From Oscillospiraceae bacterium (GTDB lineage Bacteria; Bacillota; Clostridia; Oscillospirales; Ruminococcaceae): a stretch of 15,460 nucleotides of DNA. Shown piece after piece: positions 8,270 through 15,404 of this stretch. The notes beneath the pieces are model-generated. The model did no database searches. It saw nothing but the letters and a program-made list of their open reading frames with translations, and was not told the origin of the DNA. Position numbers and translations under genes: made by a program. The stretch lies in NCBI GenBank assembly GCA_900765125.1, contig CAAFQL010000229.1, forward strand, positions 1 through 15,460, given 5' to 3'. Position 1 is the first letter of the stretch; each line of letters begins with the position of its first letter.

Positions 8270-8750
8270 AATAGAAACCTCCTTGCTTCTCAAGTTGTTT
8301 TTTAAGTCTCTTTCTGCCACGGTCAAGTCTGGTCTGTACTGTAGAGGGATTTGTACCGGTAATTGATGATATCTCTTTTACTGAATACTCCTCGTAATAA
8401 TACAAAAGGATCACCACACGGTATTTGTCAGGCAAATCAAAAACCGCATGATAAAGCCGGCTTTCCTCTGTAGTAAAAGTTTCCGACGAAGGCATATTTT
8501 CAGGCATATCGTCTCTTCTTCCCTGCCAAAATGACTTTTTTAAATTACAGCAAGCATTAAGAGTAACTCTTATAAGCCATGCCTTTTCTGATTCTGCATT
8601 TTTAAAGTCTTCCTCCCGAAGATATAACTTCAAAAATGTATCCTGAGAAATATCTTCGGCATCAGCTTTATTTCTCAGATAGGTAAATGCGATTCTGTAT
8701 ACCATATCTTTGTAAAGGCTGAGCCTGTCCTGAAAATCATTTTTATTCAT
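8211..8750 (-). CDS. ECF-type RNA polymerase sigma factor
   Basis: The 179-residue product would direct RNA polymerase to a small regulon when released by the neighbouring anti-sigma factor. Region 2 is at the N-terminus (YKDMVYRIAFTYLRNKADAE, then DISQDTFLKLY). Region 4 is near 115-160 (LPDKYRVVILLYYYEEYSVK, then EISSITGTNPSTVQTRLDRG, the helix-turn-helix). The size is typical of an ECF sigma. I chose the ATG at 8750 because AAAGGAG lies 8 bp upstream (8765-8759). The frame stays open to 8810, but that extension would begin inside the terminator hairpin of the preceding gene and has no good ribosome site. The C-terminal 25 residues after region 4 overlap the anti-sigma start. No clear promoter was found in the 40 bp between the upstream terminator and this gene. 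Confidence 0.9.
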   Translation of the reverse strand: MNKNDFQDRLSLYKDMVYRIAFTYLRNKADAEDISQDTFLKLYLREEDFKNAESEKAWLIRVTLNACCNLKKSFWQGRRDDMPENMPSSETFTTEESRLYHAVFDLPDKYRVVILLYYYEEYSVKEISSITGTNPSTVQTRLDRGRKRLKKQLEKQGGFYYGEESISEYNVAHKNAGLL

Positions 8751-8773
8751 GCCATCATCTCCTTTCATGTTTT

Positions 8774-8785
8774 TGAAGCGCTTCA
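8774..8785. repeat. 12-bp perfect palindrome upstream of the sigma gene
   Basis: TGAAGC-GCTTCA lies 24 bp upstream of the sigma start. The central CG resembles LacI-family operators, but it is 2 bp shorter than a standard cre site. It may be an operator or simply chance. Confidence 0.35.
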
Positions 8786-8786
8786 T

Positions 8787-8825
8787 AAATAAAACAAGTG
8801 AGATACGCAAAATATCTCACTTGTT
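8787..8825 (-). terminator. Intrinsic terminator of the FkbM gene
   Basis: A perfect 13-bp stem (AACAAGTGAGATA, 8793-8805, with 8813-8825) has a 7-nt loop. On the minus strand it is followed by TTTTATTTA; on plus it is followed by A residues, so it works only for minus transcription. It lies 46 bp past the FkbM stop at 8871. Confidence 0.85.
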
Positions 8826-8870
8826 AAAAAATATTCAGTTAATTTTAGTTCGACTGCCAAAAACTATGAT

Positions 8871-9935
8871 TTATTTAGGTACTGCATAGAGGTTTGTTTC
8901 CCATGCGGGAATATAAAGCTGATGACGGATATAAATGTCATAATGTGGATTCAGTGTTTTTATAAGCAGCGGCAAAGTGAAAATATCCTCATTTCTGTGG
9001 TAAAGTGACACCATAAGCCTTGGAGCATATTTAGAAATAGTCTGTGCCGAACCCCAGAGAGCTTCACGTTCGCAGCCCTCCACATCCATTTTTATGATAG
9101 TGGCAGTCTTGCCCTCAAGAATACTGTCTACTGAACGTGCAGTTATCGACTGACCGAGTGCTGATACAGCAGACTGTCTGCCTGCCTTTGTAGAAAACGG
9201 AACTTCTGTATCAGTACACCATGCAACTGCATTGTAAATGCTTACATAAGGCATATCAGCCGTGCACTTGCGCAGCTTCTTGAAATTTTTTCGGTCGGGT
9301 TCTACACCGTACATACGTACATACTTTCCCTTTGTGTACGACAGTACCTCTTCAATAGTATCACCATTATATGCGCCCAGATCAACATATGTTTCATTCT
9401 GCGTAATTTTTATAATATTACGATAGATGTCCTCCTTTGGAGTAGTTACCTCCATAAGGTATGGTATCTTACCGCTGATTTTAAAGTTGATGATATTGGC
9501 ATATACTTTTTGTGAAAATGGATCTGCCAACATATCATAAACCTGTTGTATTTCGTCTGCGTGTTCAAGACAGTAATCATACGTGAACAGCCCTCCGCCT
9601 GCAACCGGAACATCCGGTACAAGCAGAGTATGACGCTCTGCGATCTCAAGCAGTTTGTCTACCAGTGACTGATACCCTGCTGCAAATGCAAGTACGATTA
9701 CAAAATCTTCAACCTGTTCTTCGATTTCGGAAAGCTTCCGAACCTTGTAGCCTGCAAAAGAATGGCCTCTTACAAAATCATCGCTGGCGAAGATGCCTGC
9801 CAGAGGGATATTTTTCTCTCTAAAGACACGCATTATTTTCTCCGCACCATCGCCCATGCCATAAATAAAAATCGGACGTGTTTCTGCCTTGAGAACCTCC
9901 CAGACAGTTTGTTTTTCCGTAATAAATGAAAGCAT
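8871..9935 (-). CDS. FkbM-family SAM-dependent methyltransferase with N-terminal Rossmann-like domain
   Basis: The 354-residue product has two parts. Residues 20-110 look like a nucleotide-binding Rossmann fold with IYGMGDGAEKI (24-34), of the kind found in PglD-like or CoA-binding-like sugar enzymes. Residues 180-350 are the FkbM methyltransferase: YVDLGAYNGDT (183-193, SAM motif I), YGVEPDRKNF (209-218, acidic residue for the ribose), and IIKMDVEGCEREAL (280-293). The typical end SLYHRNEDIFTLP...LYAV is present. FkbM enzymes methylate hydroxyls of sugars or polyketides; the acceptor cannot be told here, and no glycan or polyketide cluster is adjacent. AAAGGAG lies 9 bp before the ATG (9951-9945). 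It has its own terminator and a 165-bp gap upstream, so it may be its own unit, though no convincing promoter was seen. Confidence 0.85.
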   Translation of the reverse strand: MLSFITEKQTVWEVLKAETRPIFIYGMGDGAEKIMRVFREKNIPLAGIFASDDFVRGHSFAGYKVRKLSEIEEQVEDFVIVLAFAAGYQSLVDKLLEIAERHTLLVPDVPVAGGGLFTYDYCLEHADEIQQVYDMLADPFSQKVYANIINFKISGKIPYLMEVTTPKEDIYRNIIKITQNETYVDLGAYNGDTIEEVLSYTKGKYVRMYGVEPDRKNFKKLRKCTADMPYVSIYNAVAWCTDTEVPFSTKAGRQSAVSALGQSITARSVDSILEGKTATIIKMDVEGCEREALWGSAQTISKYAPRLMVSLYHRNEDIFTLPLLIKTLNPHYDIYIRHQLYIPAWETNLYAVPK

Positions 9936-9980
9936 GTTTAGGAACTCCTTTATCTATCTGTATGAATCCGTGTGCAGCAT

Positions 9981-10082
9981 TTATTTTTTTACTGCCTCTG
10001 ACACCTCCATGCGTCCCGTGTAATTCAAGGCATCAGCGACTTTGTGCCATGCCTCAATAAAAAAATCATAAATAAAATAAAA
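9981..10082 (-). other. Short open frame without a start (possible gene remnant or leader)
   Basis: Between the PH-like gene and the FkbM gene, a 33-codon minus-strand frame runs from just after a TGA (10085-10083) to TAA (9983-9981). Its last 24 codons read like a real protein end (EAWHKVADALNY, then TGRMEVSEAVKK) and are less AT-rich than their flanks. There is no ATG before the region of interest and no ribosome site. It may be a decayed gene end, a leader, or chance. Confidence 0.2.
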
Positions 10083-10100
10083 TCAGGCAAAAGCCATAAC

Positions 10101-10508
10101 TTACACATGGTCTGCATGATCACATTCTCCATCGCCTGCCGAGCCTACCATGTCTCTGCCACGGATAGCATAGCGGTCACGATACTGACTTACATATGAT
10201 CCGATAAGGTCAGAGACCTCTCGTGGGCATTTGATTGAAACAATGTGCTTTTCGGGAGTATCTGCATCCTTGCAGAAAAGAATTATTGTACCACAGCCGA
10301 ATATGCGCTGCCAAATACTGCGGCTGAGACTTTTATCCACTATACGATACAGCTCAAGTTCATCCTCATTTACACTTAGAAAACCGACACGTGTTATAAG
10401 TCTGTTTTCCGTAAGGTAATACCTGGTAAAAGATATCGGCAGTCCAAATATAGTGCGCTTTTTGTCACTCCAGATGTAATCAATCTGCTTATCCTTTTTA
10501 GTAGACAT
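10101..10508 (-). CDS. Small bacterial PH-like domain protein
   Basis: The 135-residue product has no signal peptide or membrane helix. Residues 25-115 match the pattern of bacterial PH (YdbS/bPH-like) domains: strand-rich sequence with RYYLTENRLITRVGFLSVNE, then a DKSLSRSIWQRIFGCGTIIL segment, then IVSIKCPREVSDLIGSYV as the closing helix. Such domains act as small scaffolds; the function here is unknown. The tail GDGECDHADHV is rich in Asp, His and Cys. CTCCCTTT on plus (AAAGGGAG on minus, 10526-10519) is 10 bp from the ATG. It follows the GH31 stop by 32 bp with no terminator, so the two are probably one transcript. Confidence 0.7.
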   Translation of the reverse strand: MSTKKDKQIDYIWSDKKRTIFGLPISFTRYYLTENRLITRVGFLSVNEDELELYRIVDKSLSRSIWQRIFGCGTIILFCKDADTPEKHIVSIKCPREVSDLIGSYVSQYRDRYAIRGRDMVGSAGDGECDHADHV

Positions 10509-10540
10509 TGCTGTAACACTCCCTTTCTATATAAATTAAA

Positions 10541-12874
10541 TCAAAGCTTTATCACTGTCTCCGAACCGTTCATGGTGACCCTTTTATCAGTACCTGCAAC
10601 TGATACTGTAAATCGCTTGTACGTTTCAGATGCTGTGACGGTGATAACATCACCGCTGCGTTCTGCCGTGAGAGTCAGAACGTGCTTTGCATTTATATCG
10701 TAAACTTCTGCAAAAGCACTTTTTCCGTCCGCAAGATTGCAAATAAGGAAGTCGGCCTCTTCTGCATAGTCATACTCAAACTGATCTTTAAAATTACCCA
10801 TTGCAATAATAGAGCAGGGTCTTGCAAGAATCGGCATCTCCATAAAGCTGCATATGCGTTTATAGTATTTGCCGCCATCATAATTCTTTCCGGTAATGAT
10901 GTCATACCATTTTCCCTTTGGCAAATAAAACTCTGCTATTCCCTCTTCACTAAACACAGGCGCACAAAGGAGATCGTCTCCCAGCATATACTGTTCATCA
11001 AGATAACGGCATACTATGTCATCAGTGAAATCCATAACCATCGGACGCATCATTGGAATACCTGTTCTTGATGTTTTAACAGCCTGTGCGTAAAGATAGG
11101 GCATAAGCTTTCCTTTTAGATTCGTAAAGAACCTGAGTACATCCACGGCTTCATCATCATAGACCCACGGAACTCTGTATGAAGCTGAACCATGAAGTCT
11201 GCTGTGAGTGGACATAAGCCCGAATGCACACCAACGTTTATACACATTTGCGGAAGATTTGGTTTCAAAACCACCTATATCATGGCTGTAAAAACCAAAT
11301 CCGGTAGAACAGAGCGAAAGTCCGCCACGAAGAGTTTCTGCCATGGAAGAGAACTCACCTGTACAGTCACCTCCCCAGTGTACGGGAAATTTTTGGCAAC
11401 CCGCAGTAGCACTCCTTGCAAAAAGGCAGGCCTTATTCTCGCCGTAAAAATCTTTTATAGCGTCGAACACTGTCTTATTATACAGATAACTGTAGTAGTT
11501 ATGCATACAAACAGCATCTTCACCGCCGTAATAACAAACATTTGTAGGGAGCCTTTCGCCAAAGTCGGTTTTTATAGCGGTTATCCCCATTTCCAGAAGC
11601 ATTTTGATTTTATCAGAAAACCAAAAAGCAGCATCCGGATTTGTAAAATCAACTATTGCCATTCCCGGCTGCCATAAATCTGTCTGAAAAACACTGCCGT
11701 CATGGTTTTTTATAAAATAGCCCTTTTCTGCACACTCGTCAAAAAGCTGTGAACGCTGCGATATATATGGATTTATCCAACAGCACAGTCCCAATCCACG
11801 TTTTTTAAGTTTCATAAGCATGACTTCGGGCTTTGGAAATTGTCTTTTATCCCACTCGAAATCCGTCCAGTGAAATTCTCTCATCCAGAAGCAGTCAAAA
11901 TGGAACATCTGTAATGGTATATTATGCTCCGCCATACCGTCAATAAATGACATAACGGTTTCCTCATCATAATTTGTGATAAATGAGGTAGAAAGCCAAA
12001 GACCAAAGGTTTTAGCAGGCGGCAGAGCCGGTTTACCTGTAAGAGAAGTATAATTCTCCAAAACCCTATGAAGATCTTCTCCGCCTATAAAGAAATATTC
12101 AAGCTCCTCACCGGGAAGAGTAAATGAAACCTTGTTTACGGTATCCGATGCAACTTCAAAGGAAACGTTTGCTGTGCTGTTTACGAATACTCCATATCCC
12201 TTTGAGGTTATATAAAACGGAACACATTTATAACTCTGATCAGAGTTTGTACCACCGTCTGAGTTCCACATCTGAACTGTCTGTCCGTTTTTTACAAATG
12301 GCGTGAACTTTTCGCCGAAACCGTAAACACATTCTCCCACATCAAGAGTAAGCTGTTCACGAATAAAGTTTGTACCTGCACATTCAGGCATATCAAAACT
12401 ACGATCATTGCTGTGCAGCCTACGCTTTGCATCAGCATGAAAATGATCTTCCTCTATATATGATGTGCATTTTTCTTTACTTCCTGTAAGTCTTTTGCCC
12501 ATTCTAAAAAATGAAATGTCCCACACTCTGCCCTTCTTTATTCTGAGCAAAGTTTCACCGCACGTCATTTCTATGTATTTGCTGCTCTCTGTTATTTCCG
12601 GAACATATGGTTCCAATTCGCAAAGATCAAACTTCGGGCGTTTACAAGCAGTTCCTTTATGATGACATATATTAACTCTTATCACATCCGGTGCAACTGC
12701 GGTGAAAGTTATCTCAAGACAAACCCCGCCTAAAGTCATAGAACGGTTCAATATTACACTTGAAGTTGCAAAAACAGTAATAGAATTAAGGCTTATATCC
12801 GCTTCATAACACTGTGCGGTATAGCTCACATTAAACCCCGATTTATCCAGCCACTCTCCGTCAGAGAACTTCAT
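10541..12874 (-). CDS. yicI: GH31 alpha-xylosidase (YicI type)
   Basis: The 777-residue product is predicted to release alpha-linked xylose from xyloglucan oligosaccharides in the cytoplasm; there is no signal peptide. Nucleophile D437 lies in IKTDFGERLP and acid/base D503 in VHWGGDCTGEF. C328, F329 and W336 in FHFDCFWMREFHWTDFEWD match the YicI xylose-pocket residues C307, F308 and W315, and K435 matches K414. The spacings among them are identical to YicI, which supports xylosidase over glucosidase. The N-terminus MKFSDGEW aligns with the start of YicI, so I chose the ATG at 12874, with GGGGGA about 9 bp upstream. The frame also has ATGs at 12895 and 12892, which lack a ribosome site. A PH-like gene follows after 32 bp. 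The substrate is by family; the activity is not shown by sequence alone. Confidence 0.92.
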   Translation of the reverse strand: MKFSDGEWLDKSGFNVSYTAQCYEADISLNSITVFATSSVILNRSMTLGGVCLEITFTAVAPDVIRVNICHHKGTACKRPKFDLCELEPYVPEITESSKYIEMTCGETLLRIKKGRVWDISFFRMGKRLTGSKEKCTSYIEEDHFHADAKRRLHSNDRSFDMPECAGTNFIREQLTLDVGECVYGFGEKFTPFVKNGQTVQMWNSDGGTNSDQSYKCVPFYITSKGYGVFVNSTANVSFEVASDTVNKVSFTLPGEELEYFFIGGEDLHRVLENYTSLTGKPALPPAKTFGLWLSTSFITNYDEETVMSFIDGMAEHNIPLQMFHFDCFWMREFHWTDFEWDKRQFPKPEVMLMKLKKRGLGLCCWINPYISQRSQLFDECAEKGYFIKNHDGSVFQTDLWQPGMAIVDFTNPDAAFWFSDKIKMLLEMGITAIKTDFGERLPTNVCYYGGEDAVCMHNYYSYLYNKTVFDAIKDFYGENKACLFARSATAGCQKFPVHWGGDCTGEFSSMAETLRGGLSLCSTGFGFYSHDIGGFETKSSANVYKRWCAFGLMSTHSRLHGSASYRVPWVYDDEAVDVLRFFTNLKGKLMPYLYAQAVKTSRTGIPMMRPMVMDFTDDIVCRYLDEQYMLGDDLLCAPVFSEEGIAEFYLPKGKWYDIITGKNYDGGKYYKRICSFMEMPILARPCSIIAMGNFKDQFEYDYAEEADFLICNLADGKSAFAEVYDINAKHVLTLTAERSGDVITVTASETYKRFTVSVAGTDKRVTMNGSETVIKL

Positions 12875-12938
12875 TTGTAATTCCCCCATCATCAAGGATA
12901 TACAGCACGCTATAGTTATGCATATACATATAATATAT

Positions 12939-12968
12939 ATTTTACCATAAAACAGACCTGATTGTCAA
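12939..12968 (-). promoter_or_regulatory. Extended -10 promoter for the GH31 gene
   Basis: On the minus strand, a perfect TTGACA (12968-12963) is followed by an 18-bp spacer ending in TGG and TAAAAT (12944-12939). The TGn extended -10 element supports activity. The leader to the ATG at 12874 would be about 58 nt. Confidence 0.6.
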
Positions 12969-13060
12969 TTATAATCCGTAGAATTATTGCAGTTTACCTT
13001 GATTTTGTATAATTTTGACAAATAAAAATGACCTTTATAAAGAAAAGAAATGAGAAAACT

Positions 13061-13071
13061 AAGTGATAAAG
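13061..13071 (+). repeat. AAGTGATAAAG box, copy 2 (two-component promoter)
   Basis: Identical to the box at 3823-3833. Here it ends 32 bp before the -35 of the response regulator promoter, compared with 3 bp at the GH74 promoter. The different spacing weakens the idea of one activator acting the same way at both. Confidence 0.35.
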
Positions 13072-13103
13072 GTGAAAGGTTTCGGATAATTTGAAAAGAG
13101 CTA

Positions 13104-13132
13104 TTGCAATTGATGCTTAAAAATGGTAAAAT
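13104..13132 (+). promoter_or_regulatory. Promoter for the two-component operon
   Basis: TTGCAA (13104-13109), a 17-bp spacer and TAAAAT (13127-13132). The -35 is the same as that of the GH74 promoter and is also followed by TT. The leader to the ATG at 13208 is about 69 nt. Confidence 0.6.
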
Positions 13133-13207
13133 AAATCTATAATATAATATGAAACAGGTATAAGAACTTGTTCTAAAATTTTATAAAAAGTATGAAAGGA
13201 ACGTTTT

Positions 13208-13891
13208 ATGTATCGTTTACTTATTGTTGATGACGAAGCCAATATCCGCAATGTTGTTCGTGAATATGCGGAATTTGAAGAATACGAGGTATGCGAAGCA
13301 GAAAATGGCATGGAAGCGGTAAAGCTGTGCCGTGATCAGGATTTCGACCTTATAATTATGGATGTTATGATGCCGAGACTGGACGGCTTTTCCGCAGTAA
13401 AGGAGATTAGAAAAAAAAAGAATACTCCCGTTATCATGCTCTCTGCAAGAGGTGAAGAATACGACAAGCTTTTCGGGTTTGAAATAGGAATAGATGACTA
13501 TGTTGTAAAGCCATTTTCGCCAAAAGAACTGATGGCAAGAGTCCGTGCAGTACTCAGCCGACACAATACAGTTTCCTCCTCTGAACATTCTTCTCAAAAG
13601 CTTACATTTGAAGGTCTTGAGATAGACCTTGCAGGACGTGAGGTTTACGTTGACGGACAGCGGGCATCCATGACACCGAAAGAATATGACCTGCTTTTCT
13701 ATCTTGTGAAAAACAAGGGCCTTGCTTTAACAAGAGACAAACTCTTGGAAGAGGTCTGGGGATACGATTTCTTTGGCGATGACAGAACTGTTGACACCCA
13801 CATCAAGATGCTCAGAGGAAGTCTCGGAGCGTACAGAAAATATATTGTTACACTGAGAGGAATGGGTTATAAATTCGATGCTGAGATTTAA
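13208..13891 (+). CDS. OmpR/PhoB-family response regulator
   Basis: The 227-residue product is a cytoplasmic transcription factor activated by phosphorylation from the kinase encoded next to it. The receiver domain (1-118) has the acidic pair D8/D9, the phosphorylated D52 in IIMDVMMPRLDG, S79 as the switch residue and K101 in VVKPFSP. The winged-helix DNA-binding domain (about 130-225) has the usual signature MTPKEYDLLFYLVKNKG, then TRDKLLEEVWGYDFFGDDRT, VDTHIKMLRG and TLRGMGYKF. AAAGGA lies 7 bp before the ATG. It overlaps the kinase gene by 14 bp. It also diverges from the GH31 operon, so it may regulate that gene, but its target cannot be read from the sequence. Confidence 0.95.
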   Translation: MYRLLIVDDEANIRNVVREYAEFEEYEVCEAENGMEAVKLCRDQDFDLIIMDVMMPRLDGFSAVKEIRKKKNTPVIMLSARGEEYDKLFGFEIGIDDYVVKPFSPKELMARVRAVLSRHNTVSSSEHSSQKLTFEGLEIDLAGREVYVDGQRASMTPKEYDLLFYLVKNKGLALTRDKLLEEVWGYDFFGDDRTVDTHIKMLRGSLGAYRKYIVTLRGMGYKFDAEI

Positions 13892-15335
13892 AGATATTCG
13901 TATCGGCAAAAATCTGTCCATCAGAGTGAAAATATGGTTGTTCTTTATGATGCTGGTCTGCATTGTATTTATACTTATGTGGACTTTTCAGGTTCTTCTT
14001 CTCGGACAATTCTACGAAATAATGAAAGTTTCATCTATATCAAGAGCAACTAAAAATCTTGCCAAAACATATCAGACAGGGCTTCTGGCTGATAATCTTC
14101 GTTATGCAGCTATGCAGAATGATATGTGCATTGAGGTACTGAATGCAGACGGTGCTGAAATAAATTATAAGTGTATATTCAGCGGAAACTGTCTGCTCCA
14201 TAACGGCAGTAATGACATATATTTTTACTATATGGATCTCAAACAAAATGCCGGCAAAGAAATTGTAAGAAAGCTATACAATGAAACCATGCAGAGTGAA
14301 ATGCTCATATACGGCTGTCCTCTGTACAATGAAAATAATGAGATCGAAGGCTATATCATTACAAATTCACGTCTTGTTCCAGTCGAATCCACACGTCACA
14401 TTTTGCAAAATATGACCATGACTATAACCATTGCTCTGGTTCTTGCAGGAGTAGTGCTCTCAGCTTATGCAGCTGAAAATCTGGGCACGCCTATCAAAAG
14501 GCTGAATAGTTCTGCAAGACGTCTGGCAGGGGGAGATTACACTGCAAGTTTTACAGGCGGAGGCTGCGCAGAAGTTGACGATCTTGCCGATACACTGACA
14601 TATGCAAGTCATGAACTGTCCAAAACAGACGAAATGCAGCGTGATCTTATTGCCAATGTTTCTCACGATATGCGTACACCACTTACTATGATGAAAGCAT
14701 ATGCCGAAATGATCCGTGACCTTTCAGGTGATAATCCTGTAAAACGTGAGCAGCATCTCAATGTTATAATTGAAGAAACAGACAGGCTCTCACTTCTCGT
14801 AAACGATATGCTGGATCTTTCAAAACTTGAAAGCGGTACTCAAAAGCTAGAGTATCAAACTATAGATATAAGCGAAAAACTCTGCGAGATTGCTTCCCGT
14901 TACGAAGGACTATCCGAAAAAATGGGTTATCACCTTATATTTATAGGAGATGCACCTTATATGATTTACTGTGACAGCGGAAAGATCGAGCGTGTTATAT
15001 GTAACCTGCTTAATAATGCTATAAACTACACCTCAAAAGAGGATAGAACGGTAATACTGCGACAGATAAATCGTCCGGACTGTGTTCGTATCGAAATATC
15101 CGACAGAGGTGACGGTATTGAAGAGGATAAGATAAAGCTTATCTTTGACAAATACTATCGTTCGGAAAACCATAAACGTGAGGTAGTCGGCACAGGTCTT
15201 GGGCTTTCAATCGTTAAGGCTATACTCAAGATGCACGGCTACAACTACGGCGTAAACAGCAAGCTCGGTGAAGGTTCAACATTCTGGTTTGAAGCAAATG
15301 CAGCTGTACCTGTAGTAGATGATAAAGAGCAGTAG
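13878..15335 (+). CDS. Membrane sensor histidine kinase
   Basis: The 485-residue product is the partner of the response regulator. Two transmembrane helices (about 19-42 and 178-198) enclose an external sensor of about 135 residues (43-177) containing four cysteines (C84, C99, C105, C147). A HAMP linker follows (about 199-250). The dimerisation and phosphoacceptor helix has H263 in NVSHDMRTPLTMM. The ATPase domain has the N box around N376 (NLLNNAINYT), the G1 box DRGDGI (409-414), the F box region LIFDKYYRSE and the G2 box GTGLGLSI (438-445). All residues needed for activity are present. Translation probably couples to the response regulator, whose last 14 bases it overlaps; a weak AGAGG is about 17 bp upstream. 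The ligand is not known. Confidence 0.95.
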   Translation: MLRFKDIRIGKNLSIRVKIWLFFMMLVCIVFILMWTFQVLLLGQFYEIMKVSSISRATKNLAKTYQTGLLADNLRYAAMQNDMCIEVLNADGAEINYKCIFSGNCLLHNGSNDIYFYYMDLKQNAGKEIVRKLYNETMQSEMLIYGCPLYNENNEIEGYIITNSRLVPVESTRHILQNMTMTITIALVLAGVVLSAYAAENLGTPIKRLNSSARRLAGGDYTASFTGGGCAEVDDLADTLTYASHELSKTDEMQRDLIANVSHDMRTPLTMMKAYAEMIRDLSGDNPVKREQHLNVIIEETDRLSLLVNDMLDLSKLESGTQKLEYQTIDISEKLCEIASRYEGLSEKMGYHLIFIGDAPYMIYCDSGKIERVICNLLNNAINYTSKEDRTVILRQINRPDCVRIEISDRGDGIEEDKIKLIFDKYYRSENHKREVVGTGLGLSIVKAILKMHGYNYGVNSKLGEGSTFWFEANAAVPVVDDKEQ

Positions 15336-15366
15336 ATTTAACGCTGTAATTATCAAACTGAATATA

Positions 15367-15404
15367 AAAAAGAGCTTGTGATCTCTCACAAGCTCTTTTT
15401 GTTA
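15367..15404. terminator. Intrinsic terminator after the two-component operon
   Basis: A perfect 15-bp stem (15367-15381 with 15386-15400; core GAGCTTGTGA/TCACAAGCTC) encloses a TCTC tetraloop and ends in TTTTTG. The minus strand also reads into TTTTTTATATT, so it may stop a gene entering from beyond the window. Confidence 0.92.

Larger units (their letters stand above)
12875..13207. other. Divergent intergenic region (333 bp)
   Basis: This AT-rich region holds the GH31 promoter and the two-component promoter listed separately. It also has a plus-strand TTGACA at 13015-13020 without a good -10, the second AAGTGATAAAG box, and an AGAAC-TT-GTTCT inverted repeat (13163-13174) in the response regulator leader. 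I see no RNA gene. Confidence 0.65.

Noticed and set aside
8751..8810. Longer N-terminus for the ECF sigma factor
   Set aside because: The extension starts within the FkbM terminator hairpin, and the strong ribosome site is at 8759-8765, in front of the later ATG.
10028..10054. AGGCAT/ATGCCT inverted repeat as a terminator
   Set aside because: The stem is only 6 bp with a 15-nt loop and has no T run on either strand at the right distance.
9962..10060. Plus-strand 32-codon frame beginning MNPC with four Cys, signal-like
   Set aside because: No ribosome site or promoter, and it lies opposite the 5' leader of the FkbM gene; coding is not supported.
13015..13041. TTGACA at 13015 as the main two-component promoter
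   Set aside because: At 17 bp spacing the -10 would be TAAAGA; the TTGCAA-N17-TAAAAT pair at 13104-13132 is better placed and matched.
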